This document shows, in pieces, positions 35,611 through 44,256 of a stretch of DNA of 64,000 bases. The translations under genes were made by a program, and so were the position numbers. The notes beneath the pieces were generated by a model that saw only the letters and a list, made by a program, of their open reading frames with translations, did no database searches and was not told where the DNA came from. Each line of letters begins with the position of its first letter. The first letter of the stretch is position 1. This DNA comes from Janibacter cremeus (GTDB taxonomy: Bacteria; Actinomycetota; Actinomycetes; Actinomycetales; Dermatophilaceae): contig NZ_CP115184.1 in the NCBI RefSeq assembly GCF_029395675.1, positions 1,426,001-1,490,000 of the forward strand, written 5' to 3'.

Positions 35611-36525
35611 TCACGCCACGTCACGTCCAGCCAACCACGTGGCCAGCGAGTGCGCGATGGGCATCCCGGTCGGTTCCTCGAATGAGCTGTAGGCGGGCGA
35701 GGGGTTCACCTCGAAGCACCACCACTGGTCGTCCTCGTCCCTGAGCAGGTCGACCCCGGCCAGCGGCAGGTCGAGGGCCTCCGCGAGAGCGACGCATCGC
35801 TCGGCCACCTCGTCGGGAAGGGCCACCGGGGTCATCGTGGCACCGGCACCCCCTTCGGCATAGCGGTAGTCGATGGTGTCGGAGTCGACGGCGCAGGCGT
35901 GCACCCGGTCGCCGACGACGTGGACCCGCACATTGGTCCCGACGACCAGCCGCTGGAACTGGGTGGGCAGGTCCCGGACCCGGTCGAGGTCGTCGAGCCG
36001 CGGACCGGTCAGCTCGTGGACGACTGATCGCACACCGCTGACCGACTTGTAGACGACCCGGCCGTGCCGCCGCAGGAAGTGCCGCACCGCCTCCGGGTCA
36101 CTCGTGACGACGGTCTCGGGGACATCGAATCCGTGGGAGCGGATCAGGGCCGCCTGGTAGGGCTTGGAGGTGTTGCTCATCATCGCCGTGGGCCGATTCG
36201 CCACGCGAAGGGGGGCGACGTCGGCCCAGGCGGTCAGGGCCGTGAGGGCCGCTGCCTGCCGACGGTCGCGCAGGGGGTCCGGCGGGAGTCCCACCACCTC
36301 GGGGCCGCTGAGCCGGAGGTAGAGCCCGCTGGCCCGCGACAGGTCCACCCTGGCCCCGTACCGTCCCGCGTGCGCCCCGACCACCCCGCCGCGCACCGCG
36401 ACCTCCAGCTGCCAGGCGTGGGCCTCCTCCTCCGCGAGCAGCAGCACCTCGATCCCCTCGCCGGCGGCACGATCGAGCAGCAGGCTCACGGGCGGCTCGG
36501 CCGGGCTGCCGACGACGATGATCAC
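35611..36525 (-). CDS. ATP-grasp ligase, MvdD/TgmB/RimK-like
   Basis: 304 residues. A pre-ATP-grasp domain (IIVVGSPAEPPVSLLLDRAA) leads to VANRPTAMMSNTSKPYQAAL, IRSHGFDVPETVVTSDPEAV and VVYKSVSGVRSVVHELTG with a nucleotide-contacting lysine. The acidic metal-binding end follows: LAGVDLLRDEDDQWWCFEVN then PSPAYSSFEEPTG. This pattern (VNPSPAYSSFE) is that of the ribosomal-peptide-modifying ATP-grasp enzymes, which form ester or amide links between Asp/Glu carboxylates and Ser/Thr/Lys side chains, and of RimK. Start is GTG (complement 36523-36525), in a GTGA overlap with the upstream gene. Substrate not proven; see the repeat tail of the neighbouring protease. Confidence 0.85.
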   Translation of the reverse strand: MIIVVGSPAEPPVSLLLDRAAGEGIEVLLLAEEEAHAWQLEVAVRGGVVGAHAGRYGARVDLSRASGLYLRLSGPEVVGLPPDPLRDRRQAAALTALTAWADVAPLRVANRPTAMMSNTSKPYQAALIRSHGFDVPETVVTSDPEAVRHFLRRHGRVVYKSVSGVRSVVHELTGPRLDDLDRVRDLPTQFQRLVVGTNVRVHVVGDRVHACAVDSDTIDYRYAEGGAGATMTPVALPDEVAERCVALAEALDLPLAGVDLLRDEDDQWWCFEVNPSPAYSSFEEPTGMPIAHSLATWLAGRDVA

Positions 36526-37364
36526 GCGGCCCGCCGCCCTTCGTGCTCCGCGGCGCGCTGCTCGAGGTGGCGGGCCAGCATCAGCAGGTGCGTGGGGAGG
36601 GTCGACGAGGGCACCGGGTCGACCCCCAGGACCTGCGGACGGTCGCGGACCGGGCCGGGCGCCGCCAACCGGACGGCGGCCACCTCCAGGTCCAGGGACC
36701 GCACGAGCGCACGAAGGGGGTCGTGCAGGTCCGCAGGACCGTCGACCTCGCTGCCGCAGACGAGGGCGTCCCAGCGACCCGGCGCGATGTCCGACAGGCC
36801 GACCGCGGGCTCGGCCAGGGGCGGACCGCCGGCACCGGGTGGGAAGCCGTCGAGGTGGCGCGGAGTGCCCCCGTCGGGCCAGCTGCGCCGCCCCCCACCG
36901 GGCCACCGTCCGGGGGGCACCCGAGCGGCATCCGTGGCGAGCAGCAGGTCGGGAGTGGCCAGGCCGACGGCCGCGCAGGCGACGGCGACCCGCAGGGGGT
37001 CCGGCACGGTGCCGCACAGCGCGCTCGGGGTCGGTCGGTTGACCACGACCTCGCGCCGGCTCCACAGCCACGACATCGCCACGGCGTGCATCTCCGCCGC
37101 TGCGTAGTCGTCATCGCTCGGCCGGGCGAAGGGTCGGGCACCGAGGGTCGCCGCGCGACACCAGATGACGTCGTACCCCGGGGGATCGGGCACGGACTCG
37201 ACCGCGCACGGGCCCGACTCGGGGTTGAGGGTCATGGGGTGACGCGCGAGCTCCCGGTCGTCGACCACGGTGACCCGCCCGACCCCGCGGTGACGCAGCA
37301 GCCCTGCCAGGGCCGGCACCACCACGTCACCGGGTGGGGCGATGAGCAGGATCGACGGGGACAT
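36522..37364 (-). CDS. ATP-grasp-like protein lacking the catalytic half
   Basis: 280 residues. It opens with a Rossmann-like SPSILLIAPPGDVVVPALAG and carries VVNRPTPSALCGTVPDPLRV followed by AVACAAVGLATPDLLLATD. This lines up with VANRPTAMMSNTSKPYQAAL and IRSHGFDVPETVVTSD of the adjacent ATP-grasp enzyme. The downstream ATP-grasp motifs (phosphate-contacting lysine, EVNPSPA) are absent; the C-terminal half instead is Pro/Gly-rich and ends in LPTHLLMLARHLEQRAAEHE. I infer a diverged paralogue that keeps the pre-ATP-grasp domain, perhaps a substrate-binding partner of the active ligase. It starts 8 bp after the protease stop and overlaps the ATP-grasp start by 4 nt. Confidence 0.7.
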   Translation of the reverse strand: MSPSILLIAPPGDVVVPALAGLLRHRGVGRVTVVDDRELARHPMTLNPESGPCAVESVPDPPGYDVIWCRAATLGARPFARPSDDDYAAAEMHAVAMSWLWSRREVVVNRPTPSALCGTVPDPLRVAVACAAVGLATPDLLLATDAARVPPGRWPGGGRRSWPDGGTPRHLDGFPPGAGGPPLAEPAVGLSDIAPGRWDALVCGSEVDGPADLHDPLRALVRSLDLEVAAVRLAAPGPVRDRPQVLGVDPVPSSTLPTHLLMLARHLEQRAAEHEGRRAA

Positions 37365-37372
37365 CGGTGGCC

Positions 37373-39322
37373 TCAGGTGGGTGGCAGGGTGTCGAAGCGT
37401 GCCTTCGCCTCCGGCGACCCCTCCTCGACCGCCGCCCGGAGCGCGGCGGGGTCGGGTCCCCCGCTGGTGCGCCCCAGGTCCGGCCGCTCGGACTCGCCGA
37501 TGAACGGCTCCGCACCGGCCGCCCCCTCCTGGTCCGCAGCCGCACCACCCCACGAGGCGAGGAGGGCGTGGACGGTCGCCTCGAGAGCGTCCAACCGCTC
37601 GGTCGTGCGGTCCTGCGGCGACCCGCCCTGGCCGGACGGCGTCGCCCACCCGGATGCTCCGGGGGAGAAGGGTCCCTCGGCGTACTTCTCACCGAACTTC
37701 GTGTCGGGGAACTTCTCCTCGCGGATCCCCTTCCCGTCGCGCAGGTCCTTCAGCGGGTCGTTGTCCCGCAGGTCCTTGAACGGCTTGGGGTCCTCGCGCA
37801 CGTCCTTGAACCGCTTGTCACCGTCACGCAGGTCCTTGACCTGCTTGAGGTCGATGTCCGGCCGACGCTTCCACCTGTCGTCGCGGGCGTCCTTGAGGTC
37901 CTTGAACTTGGGCGGCATGAAGCAGCGCACCTTCACCTGCACGGTCATCGCGGCGGCCGCGGCGGGGATGCCCGTGATCTCCACGCAGGTGGACGCCCCG
38001 GCGAAGGACTTGCTGCTCGGGGTGGTCGTCTCCGTGAAGGAGGTGTTGTTCGACGAGCCCGGGTAGGGGTCACCGTCATCGCCGCGGTTGGCATTGAGCT
38101 CCAGGTGCCGGTTGCCGTCCGCCTGGAGCAGCCCGACCTTGTAGTGCGCCTCGTTGCTGTTCCCGGCGACGGCCTCGTCGATGTGCCAGATGAGCAGGCC
38201 ACCGCCGGGCAGCGACTGGTCGTAGCCGGTGCGCTGTCGGTTCTCCACGAGGAAGTACTCGTTCCCCCCTCCTCCGTCCTTCCACAACCGGTAGGCACTG
38301 CGGCCGGTCTTGATGTCGTTGATGGTGACGGTGGCATTGGTCGACTGCACCACCACATTCGCCCAGCCCTGGTTGACCTTGCACCAGGCAGAGGGGTGCG
38401 TGGGCCGGTCACCCCCGCCTCCCCAGGAACCACCTCCCATGAGGCACCAGTTGCCGACCCCCTCGGAGGTGCCGTCGGTGTCGTAGAGATCGGGCCAGCC
38501 GAAGACGAGGTGTCCGAGCTCGTGCGCGCTCACCCCGATCTTCGCGTCCTCCGGGATGGTGAGGTAGGCGTAGACCTTGGTGCTGTCCACGGTGCGGTGG
38601 GCGGGCAGGACCCACTTGTGCGACCAGATGTCCCCGGCCGCGCCGGTCTCCTCGGCGCCCCGGCCGGCATGCACCACGATGAAGGCGTCGACAAACCCGT
38701 TGCCGTCGTTGTCGTACGGGTCGAAGTCCACATCGGCGTCGGCCGCGGACAGGGCGTCGTCGGCCAGGGTCCGGGCATTCGGTGCGGTGGACTGAGTGCC
38801 GTTGTCGGTTCCGGCGTAGGCGGCCAGCGTCCGCGGCATCCGGTACGGGCCGACGACCTCCCCGGTGATGGTCACGAGTCCTCCGGACACATCGGAGAAG
38901 TACTCCGTCACGCTCCCGTCCGCGAGCGTGCCGTGCGAGAAGAAGAGCGTGTCGAAGCGGTCGTGGACGTCCGTGCCCATCTCCCGGTCGGAGAAGTCCG
39001 CCAGGACGACGACGACCCGCACGTCCCCGCGCAGCGGCGCACGGTCCAGGGCGGCACGTTGTGCCACCGCCGCCGTGGTGCCGGTCGGAAAGTACGTGCC
39101 CGGGAAGATGAGTCCGTCGTCGAACCCGACGTGGTCGGGCGCCTTGCGGGTCAGCTGGCCGGCCAGACCCCCGCTGACCTGCTCGCGTGCCTGGTCCCGC
39201 AACCTGGTGAACTGCTCCTTGAGCGTGTCGTTGAGCTCCGGCGCCGGCGCGACCACGCACAGGTCGTCCACGCGGTGTGCGCGGACGGTGTGGTGGCGTG
39301 CGGCATCGCTGTAACCGTTCAT
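37373..39322 (-). CDS. M6-family-like metalloprotease with Lys/Asp-rich repeat tail, no signal peptide
   Basis: 649 residues. The catalytic domain shows RVVVVLADFSDREMGTDVHD, VTEYFSDVSGGLVTITGEVV, YDNDGNGFVDAFIVVHAG, the zinc motif HELGH (residues 267-271) continuing LVFGWPDLYDTDG, and WCLMGGGSWGGGG: the immune-inhibitor-A (M6) plan. Family members are normally secreted, but this one starts MNGYSDAARHHTVRAHRVDD with no signal peptide; the ATG (complement 39320-39322) has a good GGGGGAG site, so the start is sound. Residues about 472-529 are a charged repeat (KDLRD-type unit about every ten residues), then a Pro/Ser/Gly-rich stretch and a helix RLDALEATVHALLASWG. First gene of the four-gene operon with the ATP-grasp enzyme; the tail may be its modification target (inference). 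Confidence 0.82.
   Translation of the reverse strand: MNGYSDAARHHTVRAHRVDDLCVVAPAPELNDTLKEQFTRLRDQAREQVSGGLAGQLTRKAPDHVGFDDGLIFPGTYFPTGTTAAVAQRAALDRAPLRGDVRVVVVLADFSDREMGTDVHDRFDTLFFSHGTLADGSVTEYFSDVSGGLVTITGEVVGPYRMPRTLAAYAGTDNGTQSTAPNARTLADDALSAADADVDFDPYDNDGNGFVDAFIVVHAGRGAEETGAAGDIWSHKWVLPAHRTVDSTKVYAYLTIPEDAKIGVSAHELGHLVFGWPDLYDTDGTSEGVGNWCLMGGGSWGGGGDRPTHPSAWCKVNQGWANVVVQSTNATVTINDIKTGRSAYRLWKDGGGGNEYFLVENRQRTGYDQSLPGGGLLIWHIDEAVAGNSNEAHYKVGLLQADGNRHLELNANRGDDGDPYPGSSNNTSFTETTTPSSKSFAGASTCVEITGIPAAAAAMTVQVKVRCFMPPKFKDLKDARDDRWKRRPDIDLKQVKDLRDGDKRFKDVREDPKPFKDLRDNDPLKDLRDGKGIREEKFPDTKFGEKYAEGPFSPGASGWATPSGQGGSPQDRTTERLDALEATVHALLASWGGAAADQEGAAGAEPFIGESERPDLGRTSGGPDPAALRAAVEEGSPEAKARFDTLPPT
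37736..37909 (-). repeat. Repeat-coding segment, KDLRD-type units in the protease tail
   Basis: Encodes residues about 472-529 of the M6-like protein. Units FKDLKD, VKDLRD, FKDVRE, FKDLRD, LKDLRD place the KD pair at residues 474, 496, 506, 516 and 525, i.e. a spacing of 22, 10, 10 and 9. Lys and Asp/Glu alternate throughout. The DNA repeats CAGGTCCTT in step on the + strand. Confidence 0.85.
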
Positions 39323-39503
39323 GATGACTCCCCCTGAAAGATCCCCCTCCCCCGGCCCTGCCCGGGGGAACAGCACAGCTGCGCCTTCCATTACACTCCT
39401 GCCGCCACGCGACGACAAGGGGCCGTGCGCCCCTGTCGCCCAGCGGTCGTCCGGCCCGTGACGGGCACGGCGCGCGGTAGCCGAGAGCCCCCTCCCCCGG
39501 GTA

Positions 39504-39545
39504 CGACGAGGCCCCCGCCGGATCGGTCCGGCGGGGGCCTCGTCG
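39504..39545 (-). terminator. Perfect 19-bp hairpin terminator of lpdA
   Basis: CGACGAGGCCCCCGCCGGA (39504-39522) pairs perfectly with TCCGGCGGGGGCCTCGTCG (39527-39545) around the tetraloop tcgg. It starts 5 nt after the lpdA stop at 39551 and insulates the protease operon, whose ATG is at 39322. Confidence 0.92.
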
Positions 39546-39550
39546 TGGGA

Positions 39551-40945
39551 TCAGAGGTGGGTCATGTGACCCGCGATCCCCTCGACGGCCTCCTTGAGCG
39601 CCTCGGAGAGGGTCGGGTGGGCGAAGACGTTGCGGGCGACCTCGTCGGCCGTCAGGTCCCACTGCTGGGCCAGGGTCAGCGCCGGCAGCAGCTCGGTGAC
39701 GTCGGGCCCGATCATGTGCGCGCCGAGGATCTCGTTGTACTCGGCGTCGGCGACGACCTTGACGAAACCGGTCGGGTCACCGAGGCCAACTGCCTTGCCG
39801 TTGGCGCTGAAGGGGAAGGTCGCGGTCTTGACGTCGAAGCCCTTCTCCTTCGCCTGCTCCTCGCTGTAGCCGAAGGAGGCGATCTGCGGGTGGCAGTAGG
39901 TCGCACGCGGGATGAAGTCGTACTCCACCGGCATCGTCTCCGCGCCGGACATGTGCTCGGCTGCGACGACTCCCTGGGCCTCCGCGGTGTGCGCGAGCAT
40001 CAGCTTGGCGGTGCAGTCGCCGATGGCGTAGACGTTCTCGACGTTGGTGCGGCAGTACTCGTCGATGGCGATGGCGCCGCGGTCGGTCAGCTCGACCCCG
40101 GCCGCGTCCAGACCGAAGCCCTCGACACGCGGCGAGAAGCCGATGGCCGAGAGCAGTTTGTCCGCCTCCAGGACCTGCTCCTCGCCCCCCTTCGCGGTGA
40201 CGGTGACCTTGACGCCCGAGCCGGTGTCCTCGACGGACTCGACCTTGGTCGAGAGCATGACCTTCACGCCGAGCTTCTTGTAGTGCTTGAGCAGCTCCTT
40301 GGAGATGGCCGGGTCCTCGGTGGGGACCATCCGGTCGAGGAACTCGACGATCGTCACGTCCACGCCGAAGTTCTTCATGACGTAGGCGAACTCGACGCCG
40401 ATCGCTCCGGAGCCGGCGATGATCATCGAGCCCGGCAGGTTCTCGTCGAGGATCTGCTCCTCGTAGGTGACGACGTTGTCGCTGACCTCGACGCCGGGGA
40501 GCATCTTGGTCGTGGCCCCGCTGGCGATGATCAGCTTGTCGAAGGTCAAGGACTTCGTCTCGCCGTCGTTGAGGTCGACGTCCATCGACGTGGCCGAGGT
40601 GAGGGTGCCCCACCCGTCGATCTCGGTGATCTTGTTCTTCTTCATCAGGAAGTGGACGCCCTTGACGATGCCCTCGCTCACCTGGCGGGAGCGCTTGTGC
40701 GTCGGGCCGTAGGACATCGTGGCGTCGCCCTCGATGCCGAACTTCTTCTTGTCGTGCGTCAACGTGTGCGCCAGCTCGGCGTTCTTGATCAGCGCCTTGC
40801 TGGGGATGCACCCGACGTTGAGGCAGACACCACCCCAGTACTGCTTCTCCACGACGGCGACGCTCTTGCCGAGCTGCGCTGCGCGGATCGCCGCGACGTA
40901 TCCACCGGGTCCTGCACCGAGCACTACGAGGTCGAAGTCAGCCAT
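39551..40945 (-). CDS. lpdA: Dihydrolipoyl dehydrogenase
   Basis: E3 flavoprotein of 2-oxoacid dehydrogenase complexes, 464 residues. FAD motif [20 protein letters not shown], redox disulfide [18 protein letters not shown] motif [40 protein letters not shown], and the dimer-interface catalytic pair in [15 protein letters not shown] are all present. ATG complement 40943-40945; a longer in-frame start 18 nt upstream is less likely. It stands alone between mrdA and its own terminator; no E1 or E2 genes are near, as is usual in actinobacteria. Confidence 0.97.
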   Translation of the reverse strand: MADFDLVVLGAGPGGYVAAIRAAQLGKSVAVVEKQYWGGVCLNVGCIPSKALIKNAELAHTLTHDKKKFGIEGDATMSYGPTHKRSRQVSEGIVKGVHFLMKKNKITEIDGWGTLTSATSMDVDLNDGETKSLTFDKLIIASGATTKMLPGVEVSDNVVTYEEQILDENLPGSMIIAGSGAIGVEFAYVMKNFGVDVTIVEFLDRMVPTEDPAISKELLKHYKKLGVKVMLSTKVESVEDTGSGVKVTVTAKGGEEQVLEADKLLSAIGFSPRVEGFGLDAAGVELTDRGAIAIDEYCRTNVENVYAIGDCTAKLMLAHTAEAQGVVAAEHMSGAETMPVEYDFIPRATYCHPQIASFGYSEEQAKEKGFDVKTATFPFSANGKAVGLGDPTGFVKVVADAEYNEILGAHMIGPDVTELLPALTLAQQWDLTADEVARNVFAHPTLSEALKEAVEGIAGHMTHL

Positions 40946-41012
40946 GCCGGACAGCCTAACCACCAGAACGTGGCGTACACCACGCAGGTCGCACCCGGCC
41001 CACCAGCGCCGG

Positions 41013-43010
41013 TCAGCGCGCGCCCCGGGCGAGCTCCTCGTGGATGTCCCGGGCGATCGGCGCCGACGTCGCTCCCCCGGTCCCGCCCTGCGAGACGACG
41101 ACCCCGACGACGTACCGGGGGTCCTCGACCGGCGCGTACGAGACGAACCAGGCGGTGTCCTGCTTCCCGTGCACCTCGGCGGTCCCGGTCTTGCCCGCGA
41201 CGGGCCACTCCCGCAGCGGGAAGCCGGCGAAGGCGGAGTGGGCGGTGCCGTCGGGGTCGGTCACGACGTCCTGCAGTGCCCGGCGCAGCAGGTCCCCCGA
41301 CTCCCCCGGCAGGTCGATGCTGCTCGTGTCACCACCCGCAAGGGCCGTGCGCTCCCCGTCGGCGGTGACGGTCGCCCGCCCCAGGTGCGGGGTCGGGACG
41401 CGCCCTTCGTCGGCGATGGTGCCGAAGACGGTCGACATCTGCAGCAGGGTGGCGGTGACGTCGCCCTGGCCGATGGACAGGTTGGCCTCGTCACCGGGAC
41501 GGAAGAGGTGTCCGCTCTCGCAGTTCTCCCGGGCCAGCGCCTCGAGGTAGCGCGCGTCGGTGCGGTCGGCCATGTCCGGGTACCCCGTCTCCGCACGCCG
41601 GCAGGACTCCTCCTTCGTGCTCTCCCACCACTCCTGCTTCCACTCCCGGTCGGGGATGCGGCCCGCCGACTCGGCAGGGAGGTCGATGCCGGTGGGCGAC
41701 CCGAGACCGAGCGTCCGGGCGGTGCGGATGAGCGGGTCCCCACCGTCGTCCTGCGCGTCCAGGCCTCCCTGGGCGCGCCACACGTCCTCGGCCACCCGGT
41801 AGAAGACGGTGTCGCAGGAGACGGTGATCGCCCGGCGCCACGAGATCCAGCCATAGGAGCGCGACTCGTAGTTGCTGAAGGTCCGGTCGCCGATCCGGTG
41901 GGAGGAGGAGCAGTTGACCGGCTCGTCGAGGTCGACCCCGGAGGCGACCGCTCCCGGCAGGGAGACGACCTTGAAGGTGGACGCCGGCGGCTGCGCCACG
42001 GTGCTGACGCGGTCGATGAGCGGGCTGTCCGCCCCCTTCGTCAGGCGGTCGTACTCCTCCTGGGTCACCCCCCGGGACCAGACCGAGGGGTCGTAGGTGG
42101 GCAGGCTGGCCGAGGCGACGACCCCGCCGTCCCGCAGGTCGAGGACGACCGCCGCGGCGGTGTCGGCCGCGTGACCCCGGTCGCGGGCGGCCTGCACCCC
42201 CTCGGCGAGCGCCTCCTCCGTGACCCGCTGCACCCGCCGGTCGAGGGTCGTCACGAGATCCTTGCCGGGGGTGGGCTCGGTGCGGTCGGCCTCCTCGATG
42301 GCGACACCGCGAGCGTCGACGCGCACCGTGCGGTGCCCGGGCCGGCCGCGCAGCAGCTCGTCGTACTGCAGCTCCAGGCCGGCGGCCCCGACGAGGCCCT
42401 CACCGGTGAGCGCCCCGTCCGACTCCGCCACGGCGTCCGCCGTCGGCCGCGTCAGGTAACCGATGGTCTGCGCGGCGCCGCCCCCGTCGGCCCCGAGGTA
42501 GGAGCGCACCGGCTGGGTCGTCACGCTCACGCCCGGGTAGTGCTCCGGACGCTCGCCGAGCGCGGCGGCCTGAGCGGGGTCGACGTCGACCGCCAGGGGC
42601 ACCGGCACCAAGGGCGAGCCCGGCCAGCACAACGGTGGGTCGGCTGCCCCCGGGGCGCCGCAGAGGGTGGTCCTCCCCCACAGGCGGGCGAAGGGGAGGT
42701 CCAGCGTCCGTGCGACGCGGCGGACGGTCGCGCGTCCGCCGTCCGATGCATCGGCGAGCGCGGCCCGGTCGATGGTGACATCGGTGCGCACCGCGTTGTC
42801 CACGATCGGCCGCCCGTGGCGGTCGAGGATGCGACCACGCAGCGCGGGCAGGGGTACGACCGCCGTCACGGGGCCGTTGACGCCGGCGGCCTCCTCGTGG
42901 TCGGTCAGCTGCAGCTGCCCGAGCCGCCCGAGCAGGACCCCCGCGAGCAGGAGCAGGACGGCGAGGGAGGCGAGCATGCGCACCTGCAGGCGCGGGGCGG
43001 TGCGGCTCAT
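41013..43010 (-). CDS. mrdA: Penicillin-binding protein 2 (elongasome transpeptidase)
   Basis: 665-residue membrane-anchored class B PBP that crosslinks lateral-wall peptidoglycan. One N-terminal transmembrane helix ([20 protein letters not shown]), a dimerisation domain ([20 protein letters not shown]), then the transpeptidase domain. The nucleophile is in [11 protein letters not shown] (S-x-x-K), [14 protein letters not shown] supplies the second motif, and [20 protein letters not shown] the KTG motif. The segment before the serine is PPAS rather than the usual PGS. ATGA overlap with mreD. rodA, which normally follows mrdA, is absent: the next gene is lpdA. Confidence 0.94.
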   Translation of the reverse strand: MSRTAPRLQVRMLASLAVLLLLAGVLLGRLGQLQLTDHEEAAGVNGPVTAVVPLPALRGRILDRHGRPIVDNAVRTDVTIDRAALADASDGGRATVRRVARTLDLPFARLWGRTTLCGAPGAADPPLCWPGSPLVPVPLAVDVDPAQAAALGERPEHYPGVSVTTQPVRSYLGADGGGAAQTIGYLTRPTADAVAESDGALTGEGLVGAAGLELQYDELLRGRPGHRTVRVDARGVAIEEADRTEPTPGKDLVTTLDRRVQRVTEEALAEGVQAARDRGHAADTAAAVVLDLRDGGVVASASLPTYDPSVWSRGVTQEEYDRLTKGADSPLIDRVSTVAQPPASTFKVVSLPGAVASGVDLDEPVNCSSSHRIGDRTFSNYESRSYGWISWRRAITVSCDTVFYRVAEDVWRAQGGLDAQDDGGDPLIRTARTLGLGSPTGIDLPAESAGRIPDREWKQEWWESTKEESCRRAETGYPDMADRTDARYLEALARENCESGHLFRPGDEANLSIGQGDVTATLLQMSTVFGTIADEGRVPTPHLGRATVTADGERTALAGGDTSSIDLPGESGDLLRRALQDVVTDPDGTAHSAFAGFPLREWPVAGKTGTAEVHGKQDTAWFVSYAPVEDPRYVVGVVVSQGGTGGATSAPIARDIHEELARGAR

Positions 43011-43495
43011 GCCCACCGCCGGGTGACGAGTGTCGCCTCCACCCGCCCGACGAGCCCGACGAGCACGAGCCCGACGGTCGCGGTGGCGAGGACCTCCCAC
43101 GCGAGAGCCCCCCAGGCGATCGGGCGGGCACTGGCCAGGTCGATGAGCACCGGGAGGGTGCGGGCGACGACCACGGCGGCAGCGGTGACCGGGACGGGCC
43201 ACCACCACGGGTGGCCGGCGCGGCGGCGGGCCGTCCCGGCGAGCCAGCCCGCGGCCGCGTACCCGAGCGCGGAGACCCCGAGCGGGTCCGCGACGGGCGG
43301 GGCGAGGTCGAGCAGCCACCCGCCGAGGAGGCCGATCAGGGCCCCGGCCCACGGCCCGGACACGAGCGCGACGCCGACGACGACCACGAGGACGAGGTCC
43401 GGAGGGGTGACGACCCCGCGCGCCCCCAGGGCGAGCACGGCGACGAGCGCCGCCGCGAGGAGCAGCAGTCGCAGGGGCCAACGCAGTCCGGTCAC
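43007..43495 (-). CDS. mreD: Rod-shape protein MreD
   Basis: 162-residue hydrophobic protein, about five transmembrane helices, GTG start (complement 43493-43495) overlapping the mreC stop by 4 nt. The ending [12 protein letters not shown] overlaps the mrdA start. Sequence is poorly conserved in this family; LVSGPWAGALIGLLGGWLLD, LAPPVADPLGVSALGYAAAG and position between mreC and mrdA support the call. Confidence 0.9.
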   Translation of the reverse strand: MTGLRWPLRLLLLAAALVAVLALGARGVVTPPDLVLVVVVGVALVSGPWAGALIGLLGGWLLDLAPPVADPLGVSALGYAAAGWLAGTARRRAGHPWWWPVPVTAAAVVVARTLPVLIDLASARPIAWGALAWEVLATATVGLVLVGLVGRVEATLVTRRWA

Positions 43496-44256
43496 GACGG
43501 GGGCTCCGCCCGGGCGGTGACGACGGCGACGACGTCGAGCGAGGTCAGGTCGACGGCCGGGTCGACGCGGGCGGTGTCGGTGAGGGCGCCGGGGGGACGC
43601 TCGACGTCCGTGACGGTGCCGACGGTGACCCCCGGTGGGTAGGGGCGACCACCCGGGCTGCCCAGGGTGACGACCTCGTCGCCGACCCCGACCTCGTCGC
43701 GCCCGAGCTGGGTGACGACGAGCTCGTCCGCGTCGTGGGAGGTGGTGGGGTCGGACCCGGTCAGGGTGCCGATGACCCCCTTCGCCCCGGTGCGTACACC
43801 GACGCCGGCGCGGGGGGAGCCGACGACCTCGACGTCGGCGCTCCACCTGCCGACCCTGGTGACACGACCGACGAGGCCCCCCGGGGCGATGACGGCGTTG
43901 TCGGTCCGGATCCCGTCCCGTCGCCCGACGTCGACGGTGACGCGCTCGGGGCCGGACGCACCCGCGCGCCCGAGGGCCACGACCCGGGCCGTCGTCGTCG
44001 TGAGTCCCGCGACCGGTAGGTCATCGGCCTGCGAGGCGACCCGCCGCTGCTCCTCCAGCCGGCGCACCTGCTCCTCGAGGCGCAGGTTCTCCCGTGCCAG
44101 GGCGTCCACGCGGTCCTCTCCCGGCGCCACGAGGCGCTCGACCGGTCCGAGGACGGCAGCGCCCGCACCCCGCAGGGGGCCCAGGGGCGCACCGGCGACG
44201 TCCGCGAGGAGGAGGACGAGGGTCAGGCCCAGCAGGGAGAGCAGGAGACGACGCAT
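43492..44256 (-). CDS. mreC: Rod-shape-determining protein MreC
   Basis: 254 residues: an N-terminal membrane anchor (RRLLLSLLGLTLVLLLADVA), a coiled coil (DALARENLRLEEQVRRLEEQ) and the paired beta-barrel domain (VTVDVGRRDGIRTDNAVIAP, GGLVGRVTRVGRWSADVEVV, LGSPGGRPYPPGVTVGTV). It links MreB filaments to the extracellular PBP2. ATG complement 44254-44256 overlaps the mreB stop by one base (TGATG); an in-frame upstream ATG inside mreB is less likely. Confidence 0.94.
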   Translation of the reverse strand: MRRLLLSLLGLTLVLLLADVAGAPLGPLRGAGAAVLGPVERLVAPGEDRVDALARENLRLEEQVRRLEEQRRVASQADDLPVAGLTTTTARVVALGRAGASGPERVTVDVGRRDGIRTDNAVIAPGGLVGRVTRVGRWSADVEVVGSPRAGVGVRTGAKGVIGTLTGSDPTTSHDADELVVTQLGRDEVGVGDEVVTLGSPGGRPYPPGVTVGTVTDVERPPGALTDTARVDPAVDLTSLDVVAVVTARAEPPS

